Assembly (NCBI GenBank): GCA_016787065.1
Contig: JAEUVD010000024.1
Location: 1 to 61,199 of the forward strand
DNA from: Chitinophagaceae bacterium
Lineage (GTDB): Bacteria > Bacteroidota > Bacteroidia > Chitinophagales > Chitinophagaceae
Length of the DNA stretch: 61,199 nt
Reading direction: 5' to 3'
Both the position numbers and the translations under genes were made by a program. Position 1 is the stretch's first letter, and every line of letters starts with the position of its first letter. Positions 17,423 to 26,824 of this stretch are shown here, in pieces. The notes below the pieces were generated by a model. The model did not search any database. It was not told the DNA's origin and was given only the letters and a program-made list of their open reading frames with translations.

Positions 17423-20400
17423 ATGAGGAAGTATATATTTCTAATGATAGCTTTTGCTTTCAAATGTAGTTTTTTGAACGGGCAAAGTAGTTTGTATAAA
17501 TTGCCATTTCCAACTGGCACATCTTATGCATGCAATCAAGGTAATAATAACCAAGATTATTCTCATAATGGAATTAATCAATATGCATACGATTTTGATT
17601 TGCCAATTGGAACACCTGTTTGTGCTATGCGGGAGGGTAAAGTAGTAGATGTTGTGGAGAATTACCAGAATGGAAATTGCCATTATACATACCCTTCATG
17701 TACTGGTAAGTGTGTTGATAATAATTGTGACCCATGTGGCAATTTCGTAAATCGTGTTGTGGTTGAGCATAGTGATGGTACAAGAGCACAATACCTTCAC
17801 TTAAACCCAAATAGTGTTTATGTTAGCCCAAACGATAGCGTGTTGCAGGGGCAGGTTCTTGCTCTGAGTGGCAATTCCGGTTGTAGTACAAATCCACATC
17901 TACATATAATGTTAATGAATATGGCAGGATGCGCCAACAACTGGTATTGTCAATCTATCCCTATTTCGTTTTGTGATCAAACACCGGCTTTGCAACCACA
18001 AGAGGGTTTTACTTATACAGCCCAAAATTGCAATCCCTCAATTTGTGCAACCGTAACAAACAATTCTTGTCTTAATCCATTAAATCTGCAAGAGAATTCT
18101 ACCTGTGTGTTTACTAATGGTAGTGTTTGCGAAGCGGCACCTAGCAAACCATTTAATAATATTCCAGATTGGGTAATACCTGGTGCAGTTGCTCAGGATG
18201 TATGGTATCGTTTTTATCCAACAACAGGTGATCCAATACTAAAGGTTCAAAGTGGAACAGATATGGATATTATAGTCCAAGTTTTTTCCCAAGTCAGTTG
18301 TTCAACTAGCTACGTTGAATTAGCACATACAAATAACACAGGAATAGGTGGCTTAGAAACAATTAATTTTCAAAACTTAAATATTGGAGGAGAATATTGG
18401 ATTCGATTGTACAAGAATGTTAGTGGCGGTGGTGGAAGTACTTTGCATAGAGGTACAGATTTTCAAATATGCCTTCAATCAAATGTTGTGACATCCGTTC
18501 CTGATTTGGATACAATCCCGGTTGTGTTTCATATTATGCATAAAGGAGGTGCTGTTGGCTCCTTGTTTAATCCTTCGGACGAACAAATAAAAATGGCTAT
18601 GGATACCCTAAACGCAATTTATTCAGGTAACTTTCCCGGAAGTGACTTGGGTGTTGCTGAAACGGGTATTCGCTTTGCTTTGGCAAGTAACGACCCTTCA
18701 GGTAATTGTACCTCTGGTATTACTCGACACGATTTGTCATTAAATTCTGACTATGTTAATTATGGCATACGTTATGAAAGTACAGATCCTGCCTGCGGTA
18801 TTGATGATGTTACGTTAAAGAATATTGAACGTTGGAACCCGGCTAAGTATTTGAATATTTGGTTGGTTCATCAAATTAATAATGGAGGTGCAAACGGTTG
18901 TCCGCAATTTGGTGCATTTGTTTCAACATTTCCCAACAACGATTACGAAATAAATAAAGATGGGGTCGTTTTAAATGTATCCTATATTTCAAACCTTCTT
19001 GGGCAGAATATTTCTGGAAAATCTACCCCTGCGCATGAAATAGGACATTATCTAAATTTATACCACGTGTTTGAAGGTGGTAATCTTATTACACCTTGCC
19101 CTGCGGATATACAGATTCTTTGTTCAACCATTGGCGATAAAGTATGTGATACCGATCCAGTATCACGTAATGATGGTGCACCTCGGGTGGGAGAGAATGA
19201 TTGTATGATTTTTTCAACTAGTTACTCAGACAATACCGAACGAAATATAATGAGTTATACTAGTGAAGCAGTTCTTTTTACGGCTGGTCAGAAACAACGT
19301 ATGCTAAACTGCCTACAAAGTAGTATACGAAATTCTTTAATTGTTAATAATAATGCTCTATCGAGTCCAAATACCGATTTAATGATTGATTATCCCAATA
19401 TTACTAATAATGGAATGATAAGTTCGGCCAACACTTCCGTTCCGGTTTCTATTACATTTTATCTTCGAAATATTGGCCAAATTGCTTCGGCTCCAAACTA
19501 TATAAGCATTCATCTTTCACCCGATGATGTACTTACTCCCGGTAGTAATGGGGATCAATTTCTAACGGATATATTTTATTCCAGTAGCCTGCCTGCATTA
19601 AACACGAGCTCTTTGCTTTCTGTAACTTTTAATCTTCCTGCAAACTTACCATTGGGTTCATACCGAGCATTTATTTCAGCGGATGGTTTGCAACAAGTAA
19701 CAGAATGTAATGAAACCAACAATTACGCAAGTGTGCCTATCCATATTGTTGACTCATCTTCTGTATCATCATTTCGTTATTGGTTTGACGATGCTTTTAA
19801 TCAAGCTGTTTATGTCAATGAACCTGTTGATAACCTTAATAAACAAATTCCCCTGAATAATCTCTCCAACGGTCTTCACACCATTCACTTTCAATTTAAA
19901 GGCTATAATGATAATTGGAGTAGTATTTCATCTAATTTGTTTATTAATTATAAAAATACCAATACAGCAAAGATGAGGTATTGGTTTGATGACAATTTTT
20001 CTCAAGCTATTACGAACAATATTACCTCTGCCAATAGCTACGATATTTCTCCAAACGTTAATATTGCTTCACTCACTAACGGATTGCATACTTTTAATTT
20101 TCAACTTCGAACAACAAATGCAGAGTGGAGCTGTATTTCTTCCAACCTCTTCATTAAATTACCCATCGAAACATCAACCAATAATATTGTGGAGTACTGG
20201 TTTGATGATAATTATACCTCTTCTATAATTGATACTTTAGCGGCAGGTTCTGTAATAAGTTATTTAGACAGTATTCTCGTCGCTTCATTGTCGAATGGTT
20301 TACATACAATAAATTCAAGGTTTAAATTAAGTAACGCTAACTGGAGTAGTATTTCATCTAATTTGTTTATTAAGGAACCAACAACATTATCACCGGTAAC

Positions 20401-21385
20401 CGAGGTGCAATATTGGTTTGATGATAATTATGTTTCGGCAATGACCAATACCTTAACAAACAGTAATGCTATAAATTATTTAGATAATATTTTGGTAACC
20501 ACCCTAACAAATGGTCTTCATACTTTGAATACCCGATTTAAAATAAGTAATGACACATGGAGCAGTATCTCCTCAAATTTATTTATTAAAGAAGCTACTT
20601 CATTGTCGCCTGTAACCCAAGTGCAGTATTGGTTTGATGATAATTATGCTTCTTCAATAACCCTTTCATTAGGAAGTATAAACCCTCTTAATTATCAAGA
20701 CCAAATTGATGTAGTTAGCTTAACAGCAGGGAGTCATGTAATAAATTATCGTTTTAAAGTAAACAGTGATCAGTGGAGTAGTATTGTTCGAAGCACCTTT
20801 ACCAAAACGAATAATTATACACCCATAACCGTAAAAATGCTCATTCAAGGATATTATGATGGAAATGCATTAATGAAGCCAGTTTTATATAATCAAGGAG
20901 TGAGTTCTAATACAAATATTGCAGATTCGGTAACCATTGAATTCAGGGATACAACATCACCTTACAATCTCGTTTCTTCCAGAAAGGTTATTTTACCCAC
21001 TAATGGTGTTGCTAACACAATTGCTCCGGGAACTTCAGGGGCATACTATATAAAGGTAAATCATCGAAATGCAATCGAAACATGGAGTGGTTTGCCATTT
21101 ACAGTTGTGCCAAATGGTTTCTATGATTTTACAACCGCCGCTAACCAGGCTTTTGGCTCCAATCAAACCCAGGTTGAACCCGGTATTTGGGCGCTCTACT
21201 CCGGTGATATCAACCAAGACGGCGCCATCGATGCCTTCGATTATCTCATTCAGGATCCGGATATCATTGCCGGTGCTTCGGGTTATTTAAGTACCGATTT
21301 GAATGGTGATGGTATCGTAGATGTGTTTGATTATTTAGTTATGGAGCCGAATTTAACGGAAGGCATTGGCGCAATAACACCCTGA
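17423..21385 (+). CDS. Secreted double metallopeptidase (M23 + M43) with CARDB, five YWFDD repeats and dockerin-like tail
   Basis: 1320 residues. A signal peptide ends at FLNG-Q. Residues 35-165 form an M23 (LytM-like) domain with H48 in YSHNG, D57 in AYDF, H126 and H159/H161 in PHLHIM; a Cys-rich insert lies at about 86-105. A PPC-like sandwich follows (about 215-350), then an M43 pappalysin-type metallopeptidase with zinc motif HEIGHYLNLYH (537-547) and Met-turn IMSY (608-611). N544 stands where the family usually has Gly. Next come a CARDB-like domain (about 650-775) and five repeats of 58-63 residues starting YWFDDN and ending WSSISSNLFI (about 783, 849, 921, 994, 1065). The tail from 1134 carries EF-hand loops DINQDGAIDAFD and DLNGDGIVDVFD and ends EGIGAITP. 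It probably cleaves peptides, perhaps peptidoglycan, outside the cell. Last gene of the operon starting at 14326. Confidence 0.9.
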   Translation: MRKYIFLMIAFAFKCSFLNGQSSLYKLPFPTGTSYACNQGNNNQDYSHNGINQYAYDFDLPIGTPVCAMREGKVVDVVENYQNGNCHYTYPSCTGKCVDNNCDPCGNFVNRVVVEHSDGTRAQYLHLNPNSVYVSPNDSVLQGQVLALSGNSGCSTNPHLHIMLMNMAGCANNWYCQSIPISFCDQTPALQPQEGFTYTAQNCNPSICATVTNNSCLNPLNLQENSTCVFTNGSVCEAAPSKPFNNIPDWVIPGAVAQDVWYRFYPTTGDPILKVQSGTDMDIIVQVFSQVSCSTSYVELAHTNNTGIGGLETINFQNLNIGGEYWIRLYKNVSGGGGSTLHRGTDFQICLQSNVVTSVPDLDTIPVVFHIMHKGGAVGSLFNPSDEQIKMAMDTLNAIYSGNFPGSDLGVAETGIRFALASNDPSGNCTSGITRHDLSLNSDYVNYGIRYESTDPACGIDDVTLKNIERWNPAKYLNIWLVHQINNGGANGCPQFGAFVSTFPNNDYEINKDGVVLNVSYISNLLGQNISGKSTPAHEIGHYLNLYHVFEGGNLITPCPADIQILCSTIGDKVCDTDPVSRNDGAPRVGENDCMIFSTSYSDNTERNIMSYTSEAVLFTAGQKQRMLNCLQSSIRNSLIVNNNALSSPNTDLMIDYPNITNNGMISSANTSVPVSITFYLRNIGQIASAPNYISIHLSPDDVLTPGSNGDQFLTDIFYSSSLPALNTSSLLSVTFNLPANLPLGSYRAFISADGLQQVTECNETNNYASVPIHIVDSSSVSSFRYWFDDAFNQAVYVNEPVDNLNKQIPLNNLSNGLHTIHFQFKGYNDNWSSISSNLFINYKNTNTAKMRYWFDDNFSQAITNNITSANSYDISPNVNIASLTNGLHTFNFQLRTTNAEWSCISSNLFIKLPIETSTNNIVEYWFDDNYTSSIIDTLAAGSVISYLDSILVASLSNGLHTINSRFKLSNANWSSISSNLFIKEPTTLSPVTEVQYWFDDNYVSAMTNTLTNSNAINYLDNILVTTLTNGLHTLNTRFKISNDTWSSISSNLFIKEATSLSPVTQVQYWFDDNYASSITLSLGSINPLNYQDQIDVVSLTAGSHVINYRFKVNSDQWSSIVRSTFTKTNNYTPITVKMLIQGYYDGNALMKPVLYNQGVSSNTNIADSVTIEFRDTTSPYNLVSSRKVILPTNGVANTIAPGTSGAYYIKVNHRNAIETWSGLPFTVVPNGFYDFTTAANQAFGSNQTQVEPGIWALYSGDINQDGAIDAFDYLIQDPDIIAGASGYLSTDLNGDGIVDVFDYLVMEPNLTEGIGAITP

Positions 21386-21398
21386 CGTTTTTAAATTT
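21272..21398 (+). repeat. 127-bp repeat, copy 2
   Basis: Partner of 10988-11114 (125 of 127 identical). Here the frame reads on through GAA at 21359-21361 to the TGA at 21383-21385, giving the intact C-terminal residues EGIGAITP. Confidence 0.9.
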
Positions 21399-21413
21399 GT
21401 CCTATTTAGTTTG

Positions 21414-21452
21414 CTCCGGTATTTTCCTTTCAAAGAAAATGCCGGAGTTTTA
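21414..21452. terminator. Rho-independent terminator between convergent genes
   Basis: CTCCGG-T-ATTTTC (21414-21426) pairs with GAAAAT-G-CCGGAG (21435-21447) around an 8-nt loop and is followed by TTTT. It closes the 14326-21385 operon and lies 3 bp from the end of the convergent Crp-family gene, so it may serve both strands. Confidence 0.75.
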
Positions 21453-21454
21453 TG

Positions 21455-22024
21455 TTAGGACAGTCCAATTTCTCGTCGAATTCTGCTTAAACTCTCTGCA
21501 TGAATACCCAAATATTTCGCTAGCATATGCACCGGAATATCATGAATGAGTTGAGGTCTTTCTTTCATTAATTGTAAATAACGTTCCGTAGCACTTAAGG
21601 TTAAGAAATCTTTTTCACGCTTCGTTTTTCTAATATAACTCATCTCGGTAACTATTCGCCCGAACTGATTTGCCTGTAAAGAATGGTGATAGGCTTGTTG
21701 TAAATCGTGAACATAAATGCATTCCACTTCAATTGCTGAAAGTGCCACAATTTCTACATCACTTGTTTTCTGACTCAGAAACGACGTGTACGCTGAAAAA
21801 AACTCACCCGGAAAGAAGAAATCTAAAATGCGTTCTTCTCCATCGCGTATCATACTTATTTTGGTTATACCCTTCACCAAAAAGTACCCATATTTCTCCA
21901 CCTGATGATATCGGGTTAATATATCGCCTTTATTGAATTCTTTTCGGGTTGTTACAAAAGGAAGCTCTTTCAAAAAGTTACCCTCAGGAAGGTGTTGTTG
22001 TAAAAAGGCTAGGATAGAAGTCAT
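21455..22024 (-). CDS. Crp/Fnr-family transcriptional regulator
   Basis: 189 residues, slightly short for the family (about 200-230). The N-terminal cyclic-nucleotide-binding-like beta-roll (residues 25-115) contains FNKGDILTRY, a glycine turn and FFFPGEFFSAYTSFL. A dimerisation helix follows, then a compact DNA-binding end with LSATERYLQLM and helix-turn-helix IPVHMLAKYLGIHAESLSRI. The recognition-helix pattern (AxYLGIxxESLSRIRR) is typical of Bacteroidota Crp-like proteins that often lack a known effector. It is convergent with the M23/M43 gene and divergent from sucC. The target is unknown; a TGTGA-N6-TCACA palindrome at 51232-51247 is the one Crp-like site I noticed. Confidence 0.9.
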   Translation of the reverse strand: MTSILAFLQQHLPEGNFLKELPFVTTRKEFNKGDILTRYHQVEKYGYFLVKGITKISMIRDGEERILDFFFPGEFFSAYTSFLSQKTSDVEIVALSAIEVECIYVHDLQQAYHHSLQANQFGRIVTEMSYIRKTKREKDFLTLSATERYLQLMKERPQLIHDIPVHMLAKYLGIHAESLSRIRREIGLS

Positions 22025-22233
22025 ACCAATCTAAAAATAAGCATTTCTGGGAAAGAAATAGGTTATTCTACCAAAAATACAAGCTACCTTTTTAACCTAA
22101 AGGAATCATTTACCCAAGCAATTCTACCAAGGAACTAAAAACGGAAATTTCCCTATTGCCTAACCCGTAATTTACAAACCTTAATTCGTCATTGAAAAAA
22201 GTATACTACATTCGCACCCACAAATTTTTACGC

Positions 22234-23448
22234 ATGAACTTACATGAATATCAAGCTAAGGAACTTCTGAAACGCTACAATGTACCTGTACAAAATGGAG
22301 TGGCTTGCACCACCGTAGAGGAGGTTGTGACTGCCTATAACGAAACTGCAGCCAGAACCGGCTCCAAATTCGTGGTTATTAAAGCTCAAATTCATGCCGG
22401 AGGGCGAGGAAAAGGAACGTTCATTGAAGTTCCTGAACAACATGGCGTTCAGGTGGCAAAAAGTGAAGATCATGCCCGAACGATTGCTACCAATATGCTT
22501 GGAAATACCTTGGTAACCCTTCAGACCGGTGCGGCGGGTAAAAAAGTAAATAAATTATTTGTGGCCGAAGACGCGTATTATGAAGGACCTAGTCCGATTA
22601 AGGAGTTTTATTTATCTATTCTTCTTGATCGCGCTACCAAGAAATTTGTGTTCATGTATAGCACCGAAGGCGGTGTAAATATTGAAGATGTGGCGCATAA
22701 TACGCCGGAAAAAATATTTAAAGAGTGGGTGCAACCGGGTGCTTCGCTTCAGCCTTATCAGGCCAGAAAAATTGCGTTCAATTTAGGCTTAAGTGGTGAA
22801 GCGTTTAAAAGCTGCGTAAAATTCGTTACCAATTTATACAATGCCTATTCCGGTTTAGATTGTGCGATGCTGGAAATTAATCCATTGTTCAAAACTACCG
22901 ACGATAAAATTTTGGCGGTTGATTGTAAAATGAATCTAGAAGATAACGCTCTAATTCGTCATAAAGAATTAGAAGACCTACGCGATAAATCCGAAGAAGA
23001 TCCTACCGAAGTGGAAGCCAGTGAAAGCAATTTGAATTATGTGAAACTGGATGGTAACGTAGGTTGTATGGTAAACGGTGCCGGCTTAGCGATGGCTACT
23101 ATGGATATGATTAAATTGAGTGGTGGCGAACCGGCGAACTTTCTGGATGTAGGTGGCGGGGCTAATGCTCAAACCGTAGAGGCGGGGTTCCGAATTATTC
23201 TGAAAGACCCTAACGTGAAAGCTATTCTTATTAATATTTTTGGTGGAATCGTGCGTTGCGACCGTGTAGCTCAAGGTGTAGTGGATGCGTACAATGCTAT
23301 TGGAGAAATTAATGTACCAGTTATTGTACGACTGCAAGGAACCAATGCCGAACAAGCCAAAGAATTAATTGAGAAATCAGGATTGAAAGTTCAGAGCGCC
23401 ATTCTCTTAAGTGAAGCGGCTGCGTTAGTGAACAAGGCTGTTGCATAA
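22234..23448 (+). CDS. sucC: Succinyl-CoA synthetase (ADP-forming) beta subunit
   Basis: 404 residues from MNLHEYQAKELL, the standard SucC N-terminus; an in-frame TTG at 22192 would add 14 residues and is rejected. The ATP-grasp domain shows IHAGGRGKGTF in the N-terminal third and DCAMLEINPL/AVDCKMNLEDNA further on. The C-terminal CoA-ligase domain has NGAGLAMATMD, FLDVGGGAN and INIFGGIVRCD. With SucD (not in the window) it makes succinate and ATP from succinyl-CoA in the citric acid cycle. It is transcribed away from the Crp-family gene, with about 210 bp between the two starts. Separate sucC and sucD loci are common in this phylum. Confidence 0.97.
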   Translation: MNLHEYQAKELLKRYNVPVQNGVACTTVEEVVTAYNETAARTGSKFVVIKAQIHAGGRGKGTFIEVPEQHGVQVAKSEDHARTIATNMLGNTLVTLQTGAAGKKVNKLFVAEDAYYEGPSPIKEFYLSILLDRATKKFVFMYSTEGGVNIEDVAHNTPEKIFKEWVQPGASLQPYQARKIAFNLGLSGEAFKSCVKFVTNLYNAYSGLDCAMLEINPLFKTTDDKILAVDCKMNLEDNALIRHKELEDLRDKSEEDPTEVEASESNLNYVKLDGNVGCMVNGAGLAMATMDMIKLSGGEPANFLDVGGGANAQTVEAGFRIILKDPNVKAILINIFGGIVRCDRVAQGVVDAYNAIGEINVPVIVRLQGTNAEQAKELIEKSGLKVQSAILLSEAAALVNKAVA

Positions 23449-23490
23449 ACTTATTTTAATTCATATCTTGCAACCTTAGAATTAGGAATC

Positions 23491-23697
23491 ATGAAGAAGT
23501 TTTTATTTTTCATAACTGCTTTCGGAATCAGTTTATTTTATTCGTCGTGTAACCGTAGTTGGGTCTGTGAGTGTAAAACAAATTCCGGCGTAGTTCCCAT
23601 CGAATTAAACGGCGTAAATAAATCAGAAGCTACTGCATCCTGTGAGAAATACGCTATAAATCAGTACTCCGCAACCGGAGGTTGTATGCTGAAATAG
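23491..23697 (+). CDS. Small cysteine-rich lipoprotein
   Basis: 68 residues. MKKFLFFITAFGISLFYSSC is a lipoprotein signal with the acylated Cys at position 20. The mature part of about 48 residues contains four further Cys (WVCECK, ASCEKY, GGCML), possibly forming two disulphides. I do not recognise the family. It lies 42 bp after sucC on the same strand and may be cotranscribed, but no functional link is evident. Confidence 0.75.
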   Translation: MKKFLFFITAFGISLFYSSCNRSWVCECKTNSGVVPIELNGVNKSEATASCEKYAINQYSATGGCMLK

Positions 23698-23882
23698 GCT
23701 TCTTCAGATTTGCAACCAAGCTTAACCAAAACAAATTCGAATGATCAGCGCGGCATGCGTTTGAAAACTTTGCCCTTCGAACTATTCGTTCGTATAGTAC
23801 GATTTAAATGAACAAACTATTCGCTTTTCTAACCATCGTATAAAGTTGGAAGATCTCGTTCCAAATTATCAATTCATCCAAT

Positions 23883-23890
23883 TAAATTTG
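23883..23890 (+). promoter_or_regulatory. Candidate -7 element of the cysS promoter
   Basis: TAAATTTG matches the Bacteroidota TAnnTTTG box, but it ends 4 bp before the cysS ATG, so transcription would start almost at the start codon. No TTG lies 19 bp upstream. Weak call. Confidence 0.3.
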
Positions 23891-23894
23891 CCCT

Positions 23895-25385
23895 ATGTCT
23901 GAATTACACGTCTATAACACCCTGAATCGTAAAAAAGAAAAGTTTGAACCATTGCATCCACCTCATGTTGGTTTGTATGTGTGTGGTCCTACGGTGTATA
24001 GCGATGCCCATATTGGTAACGTGCGAACATTTACTTCCTTCGATATGATTTATCGATACCTTAGTTTTTTGGGGTACAAGGTGCGCTATGTGCGAAACAT
24101 AACCGACGCCGGGCACTTGACCAATGAACGTGGTGAAGGGGTGAATCGCATGGAATCTCAGGCAAAGTTAGAGAGCCTTGAACCTATGGAAATTGTACAG
24201 AAGTATACCGTAGGTTTTCATCAGGTAATGGAATTGTTTAATGCTGTTCCTCCAACCATAGAACCAACTGCAACCGGGCATATTCTCGAACAAATTCAGA
24301 TGATAGAAGAACTTATTCAAAAGGGTTTTGCGTATGAAGTAAATGGATCAGTCTATTTTGATGTAAAGGCCTACAATGAAAAATTTCCTTACGGTGAATT
24401 GTCGGGTAGAAATGTAGATGAATTGATAGCCGGTTACCGCGATTTAGACGGACAAGAAGAGAAACGCAATAGCATCGACTTTGCCTTATGGAAGGCGGCT
24501 TCACCAGAACATATTATGCAATGGAAATCGCCATGGGGACAAGGTTTTCCGGGTTGGCATTTGGAGTGTAGTGTAATGAGTACAAAGTATCTTGGAGAAC
24601 AATTTGATATTCATGGCGGTGGTATGGATTTGAAATTTCCACATCATGAATGTGAAATTGCCCAAAATAAAGGAGCTTGTAATCAAGGGGGCGCTCGCTA
24701 CTGGTTGCATACCAATATGCTGAACTTTAACGGACAAAAAATGAGTAAGAGTTTCGGGAACTCCATTCTCCCTATGGAGTTTATTACCGGAAATCACCCG
24801 CTGCTTGATAAAGGATATGCGCCATCGGTTGTTCGTTTCTTGTTTTTACAAACGCATTATTCTTCTGAGTTAGATATCAATATTAAAGGGTTGCAAGATG
24901 CAGAAAAAGGATTAAAGCGACTTATGGATGCTCTTCAGGTGGTTCAAGGTTTTGCTTCCACCGATTTTAATAAGGAGGAAACATCATTAGGAAAAGACAT
25001 TCAGGTGTTATGCGCAGGTTGTAAGGAAAATATGGATGATGATTTTAATACAGCGAAAACAATAGCTAATTTGTTTGAATTGAGTACGATAATTAATTCA
25101 TTGAAGGGCGGACAAATAAAATTCCATGAAGTGTCGAAAGAAGCGTTACAACGCATGCAAGAAACCATGAACGATTATTTGATTAAAGTTTTTGGTTTGA
25201 AACCTATTGAAGAAACTACTTCCGGAAAATTAGGTGATATCATGCAAGTATTGATTGATATTCGTTCGGAAGCAAAAGGCAAGAAAGATTTTGCCACCAG
25301 TGATGCCATTCGTAATAAATTACAAGCAGCCGGTATTCAGTTAAAAGACGAAAAAGACGGTAGTGTGAGTTTTAGTTTTCTTTAG
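23895..25385 (+). CDS. cysS: Cysteinyl-tRNA synthetase
   Basis: 496 residues, usual length 460-500. Class I synthetase motifs: the HIGH equivalent HIGN at 39-42 within GPTVYSDAHIGNVRTF, and KMSKS at 282-286. The zinc ligands typical of CysRS are visible as C30, C225 (LECSV), H250 and E254 (PHHECEIA). The substrate-specific FPHHE segment and the C-terminal helical DALR-like domain are intact. It charges tRNA-Cys with cysteine in the cytoplasm. It stands alone, with a convergent thiolase 140 bp downstream. Confidence 0.98.
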   Translation: MSELHVYNTLNRKKEKFEPLHPPHVGLYVCGPTVYSDAHIGNVRTFTSFDMIYRYLSFLGYKVRYVRNITDAGHLTNERGEGVNRMESQAKLESLEPMEIVQKYTVGFHQVMELFNAVPPTIEPTATGHILEQIQMIEELIQKGFAYEVNGSVYFDVKAYNEKFPYGELSGRNVDELIAGYRDLDGQEEKRNSIDFALWKAASPEHIMQWKSPWGQGFPGWHLECSVMSTKYLGEQFDIHGGGMDLKFPHHECEIAQNKGACNQGGARYWLHTNMLNFNGQKMSKSFGNSILPMEFITGNHPLLDKGYAPSVVRFLFLQTHYSSELDINIKGLQDAEKGLKRLMDALQVVQGFASTDFNKEETSLGKDIQVLCAGCKENMDDDFNTAKTIANLFELSTIINSLKGGQIKFHEVSKEALQRMQETMNDYLIKVFGLKPIEETTSGKLGDIMQVLIDIRSEAKGKKDFATSDAIRNKLQAAGIQLKDEKDGSVSFSFL

Positions 25386-25525
25386 TGAATAAAAGTTATT
25401 GCATGAAGAGGAAAAGAAACTTCTGTGTTCATAGCTCTATCCATATTCTAAACCAAACTGTGTTCAACATGTAAGGGTTCATACATCTTTGTTCATTGCT
25501 CCATTTGTGTTCTACACAATTCCTG

Positions 25526-26722
25526 TTACAGTTTCTCAAAAATAATCGCAGCACCTTGTCCTACGCCTATGCACATCGTTGCTAAACCATAACGTACATT
25601 CCGGCGTTTCATTTCATGTAACAAGGTGGTAGAAATTCGCACGCCACTGCAACCTAAAGGATGTCCAAGAGCTATAGCACCACCGTTTACATTTACAATA
25701 GCGGGGTCGATTCCGAGATCACGAATACAGGCGATGCTCTGTGAGGCAAAGGCCTCATTTAATTCAGCAAGTCCGATATCTTGAATGCCTAGTCCTGCTC
25801 GTTGTAAAGCTTTTTGTGTAGCCGGAACCGGACCGATACCCATAATAGCCGGATCTACTCCGGCAATGGCCATACTCTTCACTATCGCCAAAGGCTCTAA
25901 ATCGTATTTCTTTACAGCATCGGCACTAGCCAAAAGCATAGCAGCAGCACCATCATTCACTCCGCTCGAATTACCTGCGGTTACGCTACCCTCTTTTTTA
26001 AATGCCGGTTTTAATTCAGCTAATTTTTCCAAAGGCGATAAACGTGGATGTTCATCTTTATCGAACATATGTTTCTTACCCTTCCCTAAATCAATTTCTA
26101 TCGAAACTAATTCATCAGAGAATTTATTTGCTTGATGCGCGGCTTCATACTTTTGTTGACTTTGAAATGCGAACGAGTCTTGTTCTTGACGAGAAATTTG
26201 CCAACGTTCGGCTACATTTTCTGCCGTTTCTCCCATGCTATAAGGGTGGTGTAATGCCGAAAGCGCCGGATTGGTAAAACGCCAACCAATGGTAGTATCA
26301 AATAGTTCAGCTTTACGAGAAAAAGGACTATCTGCTTTTCCCATAACGAATGGAGCTCGGGTCATACTTTCTACGCCGGAAGCAATCATAAATTCACCAT
26401 CGCCACAACTAATTGCTCTACTTGCATCCATGATAGCTTGTAATCCGGAGGCGCATAAACGATTCACTGTATTACCGCCAACGCTGGTTGGTAATCCTGC
26501 TAGTAATAAGGCCATCCGTGCAACGTCACGATTGTCTTCTCCCGCTTGATTCGCACATCCGGTAATTACATCCTCAATCGCATGCACATCGATGGATGGA
26601 TTGCGATGGATCAGGTTTTTTAATACCGTTGCTAATAAATCATCAGGACGAACTTGGGCTAAGGACCCACCATATTTTCCAATCGGACTTCTAACCGCGT
26701 CGATTACGTAAGCTCTATTCAT
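25526..26722 (-). CDS. Thiolase, probably 3-oxoadipyl-CoA thiolase (PcaF/PaaJ-like)
   Basis: 398 residues from [15 protein letters not shown]; the in-frame TTG near 26800 is not a convincing start. Catalytic residues: nucleophile C90 in NRLCASG, His in [14 protein letters not shown] and the second Cys in MCIGVGQG. The N-terminal [19 protein letters not shown] and the WRFTNP and [13 protein letters not shown] segments resemble PcaF/PaaJ of beta-ketoadipate and phenylacetate degradation more than FadA. It would split 3-oxoadipyl-CoA into succinyl-CoA and acetyl-CoA, or act more generally on 3-oxoacyl-CoA. No pathway partners lie next to it. The DUF4159 gene upstream on the same strand may be cotranscribed. 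Thiolase is certain; substrate is tentative. Confidence 0.9.
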   Translation of the reverse strand: MNRAYVIDAVRSPIGKYGGSLAQVRPDDLLATVLKNLIHRNPSIDVHAIEDVITGCANQAGEDNRDVARMALLLAGLPTSVGGNTVNRLCASGLQAIMDASRAISCGDGEFMIASGVESMTRAPFVMGKADSPFSRKAELFDTTIGWRFTNPALSALHHPYSMGETAENVAERWQISRQEQDSFAFQSQQKYEAAHQANKFSDELVSIEIDLGKGKKHMFDKDEHPRLSPLEKLAELKPAFKKEGSVTAGNSSGVNDGAAAMLLASADAVKKYDLEPLAIVKSMAIAGVDPAIMGIGPVPATQKALQRAGLGIQDIGLAELNEAFASQSIACIRDLGIDPAIVNVNGGAIALGHPLGCSGVRISTTLLHEMKRRNVRYGLATMCIGVGQGAAIIFEKL

Positions 26723-26824
26723 GCCGCGAAGGTAAATAGTTGCATTGATAATGTGTTGATTTGGCGATTTGTAATTAAGAGCGACTCTGTTAATTATCAA
26801 ATCAACGTCTTCTCCGTTTTCTAT

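Noticed and set aside
22192..22233. TTG start of sucC
   Set aside because: SucC proteins begin MNLHEYQAK, which matches the ATG at 22234.
25386..25525. TGTGTTCA-like repeats between cysS and the thiolase
   Set aside because: They are short, irregular and AT-rich; no dyad or regular period.
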